Below, one piece after another: positions 5,777 through 10,906 of a stretch of DNA of 10,906 nt. Origin of the DNA: DATKIY01 sp035543875. GTDB lineage: Bacteria > Actinomycetota > Actinomycetes > JAHEKZ01. The first letter of the stretch is position 1. Each line of letters opens with the position of its first letter. The DNA is taken from the NCBI GenBank assembly GCA_035543875.1, contig DATKIY010000030.1, positions 1-10,906 of the forward strand, given 5' to 3'. The notes below the pieces were generated by a model. It saw only the letters and a list, made by a program, of their open reading frames with translations, made no database searches and was not told where the DNA came from. A program made the translations under genes and the position numbers.

Positions 5777-6682
5777 TCACTGCTCCGCTTGAGCGATACC
5801 CCGTCGATCGAGTTCTGCCTGACCCGCCGCACGCAAGATCGCCGCTGGCACGGTCCGACCGGTCATCAACCGGACTTGTCCCACTGCCTGATGGACCAGC
5901 ATCTCCAGGCCTCCAACAGCCTTTCCCCCTGATTCACGCCAAGCGGAGGCAAATGGCGTTGGCCATGGGTCGTAGACGACGTCGACGAGCACCCCAGGGT
6001 GCGCCGGGACAGCGTGACTGAGCTGGGTCGACGCCGCCGCCGGAACCGTAGACACGACCAGGTCGCCTTGCAGAGTTGGCTTGGTGGGCGGCCACGGCTC
6101 GATCGAAGCGGTGACCTGGAACTCGCCAGCGAGCGAGACCAGCTCAATGGCTGCCTCGGGTCGTCGCGTACAAACAACGACGCGTGATATCCCAGCGCCC
6201 TGCTCCCGAAGCTGCGCGACTGCCGCGATCGCTGACCGCGCGGTCGCTCCCCCGCCAAGCACGACAACCTCGGCGTCGTGCAACGAGCAGCTGTCTGAGA
6301 TCGCCGCAGCCAATCCGGAGATATCCGTGTTAAATCCCCGACGCCTCCCCTCTTCAAACAGCACCGTGTTCACGGCACGAACCTGCGAAGCCCCGGGGTC
6401 GATCGCCGTGAGCAGGGGGAGCACCTGCTCCTTCAAGGGCATGGTGAGCGAGACGCCCACCCACTCATTTCCCCTTTCTTCAAGCCAGGGAGCGAGCTGT
6501 TCCTCGGTGAGGTCTACTGCCTCGTACGACCAGTCGAGTCCCAGCGAGCGATATGCAGCCAAATGCAGCGCCGGGGACAGCGAGTGTGCGATTGGGTGAC
6601 CCAAGACCGCCGCTCGGGCGTGGGCGCGGGATCCCGCCGGCCGCTGCGAAAACTCAGCTGACGATGAAGGAAGTTGCGTCAT
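5777..6682 (-). CDS. aroE: Shikimate dehydrogenase (NADP+)
   Basis: Cytoplasmic enzyme of the shikimate pathway that reduces 3-dehydroshikimate to shikimate. At 301 residues it is slightly longer than typical, because about 20 poorly conserved residues precede the conserved core starting at RAAVLGHPIAHSLSP. Landmarks: shikimate-binding SLSP at 34-37, SLTMPLKEQ at 78-86 with catalytic Lys K84, AVNTV at 103-107, NTD at 118-120 with catalytic Asp D120, nucleotide-binding glycine loop GGGATARSA at 143-151, STVPA at 211-215, VDVVYDPWPTP at 233-243, and VGGLEMLVHQA at 257-267. The start is ATG at 6682, 8 bases after the mltG stop, with no convincing Shine-Dalgarno. Its stop is followed by an 89-base spacer before the roadblock gene. 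Gene order alaS-ruvX-mltG-aroE matches other actinobacteria. Confidence 0.96.
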   Translation of the reverse strand: MTQLPSSSAEFSQRPAGSRAHARAAVLGHPIAHSLSPALHLAAYRSLGLDWSYEAVDLTEEQLAPWLEERGNEWVGVSLTMPLKEQVLPLLTAIDPGASQVRAVNTVLFEEGRRRGFNTDISGLAAAISDSCSLHDAEVVVLGGGATARSAIAAVAQLREQGAGISRVVVCTRRPEAAIELVSLAGEFQVTASIEPWPPTKPTLQGDLVVSTVPAAASTQLSHAVPAHPGVLVDVVYDPWPTPFASAWRESGGKAVGGLEMLVHQAVGQVRLMTGRTVPAAILRAAGQAELDRRGIAQAEQ

Positions 6683-6690
6683 GGCAGTCG

Positions 6691-7755
6691 CTAAGGCACC
6701 TGTGCGTAGAACTCATCTTTGAACTGCAAGAACTGGTTGTAGTCAGCCGTGAACCTGGTTTGGTCGCTTCCGGGCGCTAGGGCGACGAAGTACAGCCAGT
6801 CACCGGCAGGTGGATCAAGGGCCGCTTCGAGTGCAGCTTCACCTGGGCTGTTGATCGGGCCAGGTGGCAAGCCGGTGTTTTGATAGGTGTTGTAAGGGGA
6901 ATCTGTGCCGAGTTGCTCGTTTGTGAGCGTCAAGTCATCAGACTCAAGGGCGTAGTTAACGGTGGAGTCGAACTGCAGGGGCATACCGGCTGCGAGCCGA
7001 TTTGCTACGACCCGCGACGCCTTGCCGAAGTCATCCTCGGATACCTCAGCCTGTACCAAACTGCCGATCGTTACTACGTCGCGCGGCGAACTGCCGGCGT
7101 CGGCTGCCCGCTGCACTAGGTGCAGCTCTTTGGCCGCGACGTCGAACCGGTCGACCATCGCTTTCAAAACTTCCTTGGCCGTAACGTCAGGGTTGAAGGT
7201 GTAGGTAGCTGGAAACAGAAAACCCTCTGGGTTTCCTTCCGCATAAGACGGTAACCCGAGCGAGGAAGGATTCTTGAGCACAGCTTCGTAGTCACCACGC
7301 GAAATGTCAGTCTCGTCCACCAGCCGGTCCACCGTCTGGTCGAGGCGCAGCCCTTCAGGGATCGTCACCTGGGTTTCAACCCGCGAGCTCGGATCGAGCA
7401 TCAGCTCCAACGCGCCTGCCGCAGACATCTTCAGTCGAAGCTGATAGAAGCCGGGCTGAATCCCCAGTGACCGATCGTCAGCAACAGCGGCATCTACGAA
7501 CGCCGCGGTGCTGGCTACAACGCCAGCATGAGAAAGTGTGGCGCCAATATCAGCAGACGTGTCCCCCGCCGAAACCTCGATCACCGCTTCACCGCTGCCT
7601 GGACCACCAAAATCCGGCGCAGAGTTGCTCCAGTGTTGGAGTACCGTCACTGCCGCCCAGCACAGCAGCGCTACCACGATGAGCAGCGCGGTGAGGAACA
7701 GAACCAGTCTGGTCTTGCGCACCGGGCGTCGCGTGGCTTCTAGGAGATCACTCAT
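6691..7755 (-). CDS. mltG: Endolytic murein transglycosylase MltG (YceG family)
   Basis: 354-residue membrane-anchored lytic transglycosylase that cleaves nascent glycan strands and is thought to set glycan length in the growing wall. There is a short basic cytoplasmic N-terminus, one membrane segment about 16-39, then an extracytoplasmic part: a LysM-like subdomain about 55-125 and the YceG catalytic domain about 125-350. Signatures are TIPEGLRLDQTV at 131-142, EGFLFPATYTF at 177-187, IGSLVQAEVSEDDF at 230-243 with the presumed catalytic Glu E237 (equivalent to the catalytic Glu of E. coli MltG by motif alignment), LQFDSTVNYAL at 260-270, and YNTYQNTGLPPGPI at 288-301. Its ATG overlaps the ruvX stop, and the next gene, aroE, begins 8 bases after its stop. 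No strong ribosome binding site is seen, consistent with coupling. Confidence 0.95.
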   Translation of the reverse strand: MSDLLEATRRPVRKTRLVLFLTALLIVVALLCWAAVTVLQHWSNSAPDFGGPGSGEAVIEVSAGDTSADIGATLSHAGVVASTAAFVDAAVADDRSLGIQPGFYQLRLKMSAAGALELMLDPSSRVETQVTIPEGLRLDQTVDRLVDETDISRGDYEAVLKNPSSLGLPSYAEGNPEGFLFPATYTFNPDVTAKEVLKAMVDRFDVAAKELHLVQRAADAGSSPRDVVTIGSLVQAEVSEDDFGKASRVVANRLAAGMPLQFDSTVNYALESDDLTLTNEQLGTDSPYNTYQNTGLPPGPINSPGEAALEAALDPPAGDWLYFVALAPGSDQTRFTADYNQFLQFKDEFYAQVP

Positions 7756-8204
7756 GCCGGCACCAGCTCGCCAACGACAGACCCGGACGCCGCCATCTGG
7801 TCCAGCGCTGCCTGCAGCAGGACGGTGGCTGCCGCCTGGTCTATGACGGCCCGACTGGAACGGCTAGATCGGCCAGACTCGCGCAATCCTCGCGCCGCCG
7901 AAACGGTCGTCAGCCGCTCGTCGAGTAGACGGACAGGAATCGGGCAGGTACGCGCGACCTGTTCGGCAAAACTACGCGCGACACCTGCTGCCTGACCCTC
8001 AGCACCGGACATGCTGCGCGGGAGTCCCACGAAGATCCCCACCGCTGCTTTTTCTTGGGCGATGGTGCAGATGCGTGCAACGTCATGCTTCCCGCGCTTC
8101 ACCGTCTCGACCGGCACGGCAATGCTCGCGCCGGGATCGGAAACGGCCACCCCGATACGGACTGCACCGGGGTCAATGCCAAGCCATACCCCACCTGACG
8201 TCAC
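7752..8204 (-). CDS. ruvX: RuvX/YqgF family RNase H-fold nuclease (putative pre-16S rRNA nuclease / Holliday junction resolvase)
   Basis: 150-residue cytoplasmic RNase H-fold protein, the usual length for YqgF/RuvX. The family is linked to 5' maturation of 16S rRNA in E. coli and has been proposed as a Holliday junction resolvase. Catalytic signatures are visible: GIDPGAVRIGVAVSD at 9-23 with the first acidic residue D11, FVGLPRSMSG at 58-67, LLDERLTTVSA at 93-103 (D95/E96), and IDQAAATVLL at 121-130 with D122. The start is GTG at 8204, overlapping the alaS stop (GTGA), and the stop overlaps the mltG ATG (ATGA), so this gene is probably translated by coupling in both directions; only a weak GGGTAG lies upstream. 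The position between alaS and mltG is the standard actinobacterial arrangement. Confidence 0.95.
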   Translation of the reverse strand: MTSGGVWLGIDPGAVRIGVAVSDPGASIAVPVETVKRGKHDVARICTIAQEKAAVGIFVGLPRSMSGAEGQAAGVARSFAEQVARTCPIPVRLLDERLTTVSAARGLRESGRSSRSSRAVIDQAAATVLLQAALDQMAASGSVVGELVPA

Positions 8205-10867
8205 CGGCTACCCAAATACGTTTCAACCGCGTCCAAGGCCTCGGCAACGCCGGCCGGGTTACTTCCGCCACCTTGCGCAACATCATTCTTTCCACCACCG
8301 CGTCCGGAGACTGCCGGCAGCGCAGCGGACAACGAGTCCTTCGCGGTAATCCCAGCCTGTTGGCCGGTCTCGTTGACCGCAGCCACCAACGACACCTTGT
8401 CACCGTCCGCCGACGCACCGACAACAACCACTTGCCTGCTGTTTCCCGCTTTGGCTCGCACCTGCAAAACGAGCTCTCGCAAGTGGTCCGGGGCGACTCC
8501 GGCTGGAGCTTGGAAGCCAAAGTACTGAACGTCACCGACCGTCCTACCCGACCCGGCGACATCGACCATATTGGCGGCAACCTGGGCCTTGCGTGCGCGC
8601 TCGATCTCCTTTTCAGCTTCACGAAGCCGCTGAACCAACGATGCAACGCGATCCGGAAGTTCGGCGGCAGGCGCCTTCAGCTGTTCGCTCAGTAGGTGAA
8701 CCAGCGTGTGTTCGCGGGCAAGGAACTGATACGCGTCGATGCCGACGAGCGCCTCAATGCGGCGGACCCCGGCCCCAATGGACGCTTCGCCCAGCAGCTT
8801 CACAATGCCGAGCTGCCCAGTGCGGTGTGCGTGCGTGCCTCCGCAGAGCTCGCGCGTCCAGTCGCCAACACTGACGACCCGTACGACGTCGCCGTACTTC
8901 TCGCCAAACAACGCCATGGCTCCTGTGTCTCGAGCCTCTGCCAGCGACATTAGCTCGGCCTGGACGATCAGGTCGTCCACCAGGACCTCATTGACCTTTT
9001 GCTCGACGTCGGCCAACAGCGCGGGGGGAACGGCACCGGCGTTGGGGAAGTCGAACCGAAAGCGGCCGGGCGCATTCTCCGAACCAGCCTGGGTGGCTGT
9101 CTCCCCCAACAGCTCCCGCATCGCCTTGTGAACCATGTGCGTCGCCGTGTGAGCTCTGGAGATTGCGCGACGTCGCTCGACGTCGACGGTACCCACCGCT
9201 TCGGCTCCGGCCTGAAGTTCGCCATCGACGACAGTGGCCCGGTGAACAAACAATCCCTCGACCGGCTGTTGCACGTCGGTGACGTCAATGACCGCTCCGC
9301 TCGCGGTCACGATCCTTCCAGCATCAGCTAGCTGGCCGCCGCCCTCGGCGTAGAAGGGTGTGCGATCGAGCACGAGCTCAATATCGTCACCGACCGTCGC
9401 GGCTGGGACAACGTCGCCCTTGTGCAAAATCCCACGAACCGTGCCTTGCGACTCAAGTTCGTCGTAGCCGGTGAAGGTCGTGCGTCCGGACTCATCGGCA
9501 AGCGCCCGGTACGCGGCCACATCGACGTGTCCAGCTTTCTTCGAGCGCGCATCAGCCTTCGCTCGTTCCCGCTGCTCGACCATCAACGCGCGGAACCCCT
9601 CTTCGTCAACCGACAGCCCCTGCTCCGACGCCATTTCCAGCGTGAGGTCGATGGGGAACCCGAAGGTGTCGTGAAGCTTGAATGCCGCGTCACCCGCGAG
9701 CATGGCCACGCCGGACTTCTTTGTTTCCTGAGCCGCCAGGTCGAAGATGGTCGTTCCGGCACGAAGAGTCTGTAGGAATGTCGCCTCTTCCGCTTCGGCA
9801 ATCGAATGGATCCGCGCTCTCTCGAGCTCTAGTTCCGGATACTGCGGACCCATTGCCTCGATCGACGCCGCCACGAGTTCGCGCATCGTTGCCTCAGGCC
9901 CGCCGAGCAGGCGCATGGATCGGACGACACGACGCAGAATGCGTCGCAGTACGTAGCCACGACCTTCGTTGCCCGGAACCACTTGATCGCCGATGAGCAT
10001 CACGGTGGTACGCGCATGGTCGGCCACGACGCGGAACCGAACATCGTCTACGGGGTCCTGCCCGTACGCACGTCCGGTCAGCGCCACGGCTCGGTCCATG
10101 ATGTGGCGGGTTGTGTCGATCTCGTACAGGTTGTCGACGCCCTGCAAAACCGTCGCCATGCGTTCCAGACCCATGCCGGTGTCTATGTTCTTAGCCGGCA
10201 GCTCTCCCTCGGTGTCAAAGTCGACCTTCGATCGCACCTTACTCAGCGAGTCCTGCATGAAGACGAGATTCCACACCTCAAGGAATCGTTCCTCGTCGAC
10301 GATCGGACCTCCGTCGGGCCCGTACTTGTCACCCCGGTCAAAGTAAATTTCTGAGCACGGACCCCCGGGTCCTGGAATGCCCATGTGCCAGTAGTTGTCC
10401 TCTAGACCACGGCGCTGGATGCGACCAGCATCGACACCGACGTCGCGTCGCCAGATATCGGCAGCTTCGTCGTCGTCTTCGTAAACCGTGACCCACAACC
10501 GACTCGGGTCGAAGCCGTAACCGCCATCGCCCAGGGAGTTGGTCAGTAGTTCCCAGGCAAACGGGATTGCGGACTGCTTGAAGTAGTCACCGAACGAGAA
10601 GTTCCCGGCCATCTGGAAGAAGGACGCATGCCGAGCCGTCCTGCCAACCTCATCGATGTCCAGAGTTCGCACGCACTTTTGAACGCTGGTCGCTCTGGCG
10701 TACGGCGGAGACTGCTCGCCGACGAAGTACGACTTGAACGGGACCATCCCCGCGTTGACCAGCAGCAGCGTGGGATCGGCCAGAGGAAGCGGCGCAGATG
10801 GCACAGCCGTATGCCCGCGCTGCTCAAAGAAGCGCAGGAACCTGCTGCGGATTTCGGCCGACTCCAT
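8201..10867 (-). CDS. alaS: Alanyl-tRNA synthetase
   Basis: Cytoplasmic class II aminoacyl-tRNA synthetase that charges tRNA-Ala with alanine and hydrolyses mischarged Ser/Gly-tRNA-Ala. The 888-residue length is normal for a full bacterial AlaS. Domains visible in order: catalytic core about 1-250 (RTARHASFFQMAGNFSFGDY near residues 76-95, GMGLERMATVLQG at 231-243), tRNA-recognition region about 250-460, editing domain with zinc ligands H573 and H577 (HTATH) and C675 and H679 (CGGTH), a coiled stretch about 740-765, and a C-terminal DHHA1 (C-Ala) domain with GGGKNDVAQGGG at 857-868. The ATG at 10867 starts the conserved N-terminus and has GAGGAG 10 bases upstream. The stop overlaps the ruvX GTG by four bases. 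All editing and catalytic landmarks are intact, so I expect full function. Only 39 bases upstream are visible, too few to judge its promoter or a leader. Confidence 0.98.
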   Translation of the reverse strand: MESAEIRSRFLRFFEQRGHTAVPSAPLPLADPTLLLVNAGMVPFKSYFVGEQSPPYARATSVQKCVRTLDIDEVGRTARHASFFQMAGNFSFGDYFKQSAIPFAWELLTNSLGDGGYGFDPSRLWVTVYEDDDEAADIWRRDVGVDAGRIQRRGLEDNYWHMGIPGPGGPCSEIYFDRGDKYGPDGGPIVDEERFLEVWNLVFMQDSLSKVRSKVDFDTEGELPAKNIDTGMGLERMATVLQGVDNLYEIDTTRHIMDRAVALTGRAYGQDPVDDVRFRVVADHARTTVMLIGDQVVPGNEGRGYVLRRILRRVVRSMRLLGGPEATMRELVAASIEAMGPQYPELELERARIHSIAEAEEATFLQTLRAGTTIFDLAAQETKKSGVAMLAGDAAFKLHDTFGFPIDLTLEMASEQGLSVDEEGFRALMVEQRERAKADARSKKAGHVDVAAYRALADESGRTTFTGYDELESQGTVRGILHKGDVVPAATVGDDIELVLDRTPFYAEGGGQLADAGRIVTASGAVIDVTDVQQPVEGLFVHRATVVDGELQAGAEAVGTVDVERRRAISRAHTATHMVHKAMRELLGETATQAGSENAPGRFRFDFPNAGAVPPALLADVEQKVNEVLVDDLIVQAELMSLAEARDTGAMALFGEKYGDVVRVVSVGDWTRELCGGTHAHRTGQLGIVKLLGEASIGAGVRRIEALVGIDAYQFLAREHTLVHLLSEQLKAPAAELPDRVASLVQRLREAEKEIERARKAQVAANMVDVAGSGRTVGDVQYFGFQAPAGVAPDHLRELVLQVRAKAGNSRQVVVVGASADGDKVSLVAAVNETGQQAGITAKDSLSAALPAVSGRGGGKNDVAQGGGSNPAGVAEALDAVETYLGSR

Positions 10868-10877
10868 GGGGTGTGAA

Positions 10878-10883
10878 CTCCTC
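10878..10883 (-). promoter_or_regulatory. Ribosome binding site of alaS
   Basis: GAGGAG on the minus strand, 10 bases before the alaS ATG. It is a near-perfect Shine-Dalgarno core, slightly far from the start, and supports the ATG at 10867. Confidence 0.6.
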
Positions 10884-10906
10884 GCATCGCTCCGCCGGAC
10901 GAACTT

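Noticed and set aside
4987..6021. Long plus-strand frame with collagen-like Gly-Ala-Thr repeats
   Set aside because: It is antisense to the roadblock and aroE genes; the repeats are the reverse complement of the Pro/Ala/Val tail codons. The minus frames carry clear domains, so this is a shadow.
8075..8695. 206-residue plus-strand frame antisense to ruvX and the end of alaS
   Set aside because: It crosses two well-supported minus-strand genes, and its protein shows no recognisable domain.
10868..10906. T-box or other leader upstream of alaS
   Set aside because: Only 39 bases are available, holding a ribosome binding site and nothing else recognisable.

Overview
The window reads as a chromosomal segment of a GC-rich actinobacterium (Actinomycetota). 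All ten genes lie on the minus strand, so transcription runs from high to low coordinates. The order alaS > ruvX > mltG > aroE is a classic actinobacterial housekeeping block; Mycobacterium and Streptomyces carry the same four genes in the same order. The protein details fit that phylum, for example the CvnD-like 'FGTPGQ' GTPase and the VQAE form of the MltG catalytic motif. I cannot name the genus.

Layout in the direction of transcription: alaS (10867-8201, alanyl-tRNA synthetase), ruvX/yqgF (8204-7752), mltG (7755-6691, endolytic transglycosylase), aroE (6682-5777, shikimate dehydrogenase), a roadblock/LC7 protein with a Pro/Ala/Val-rich tail (5687-4935), a DUF4388 (PatA-N type) protein with a long disordered linker (4845-3586), a small Ras-like GTPase of the MglA/CvnD type (3580-3005), an unrecognised 89-residue protein (2999-2730), a polytopic O-antigen-ligase/Wzy_C family protein with a C-terminal extension (2733-829), and the N-terminal half of a type IV pilus/type II secretion ATPase (PilB/GspE; 832 to the window edge at 1). 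Nearly every base is coding. The only gaps longer than 8 bases inside the gene run are two 89-base spacers, before the roadblock gene and before the DUF4388 gene; a further 39 bases lie upstream of alaS at the window edge.

The junctions are tight. Four are 4-base start/stop overlaps (alaS/ruvX, ruvX/mltG, small ORF/ligase, ligase/pilB) and three are gaps of 5 to 8 bases, so translational coupling probably runs through much of the block. Good Shine-Dalgarno sequences are seen at alaS, the roadblock gene and pilB, and a weaker one at the DUF4388 gene; most other starts appear to rely on coupling.

The upstream half is ordinary housekeeping. The downstream half is the interesting part: a roadblock + DUF4388 + small GTPase module, which resembles an MglA/MglB polarity switch or a rearranged Streptomyces conservon, placed directly ahead of a Wzy_C membrane enzyme and a PilB-like motor ATPase. 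My inference is a type IV pilus locus whose motor is controlled by a small GTPase and whose pilin or another surface substrate may be glycosylated by the Wzy_C protein. Details worth attention are a degenerate tandem MshEN (c-di-GMP-type) motif in PilB, an EF-hand/dockerin-like loop at the extreme C-terminus of the ligase, and the uncharacterised 89-residue protein between GTPase and ligase.
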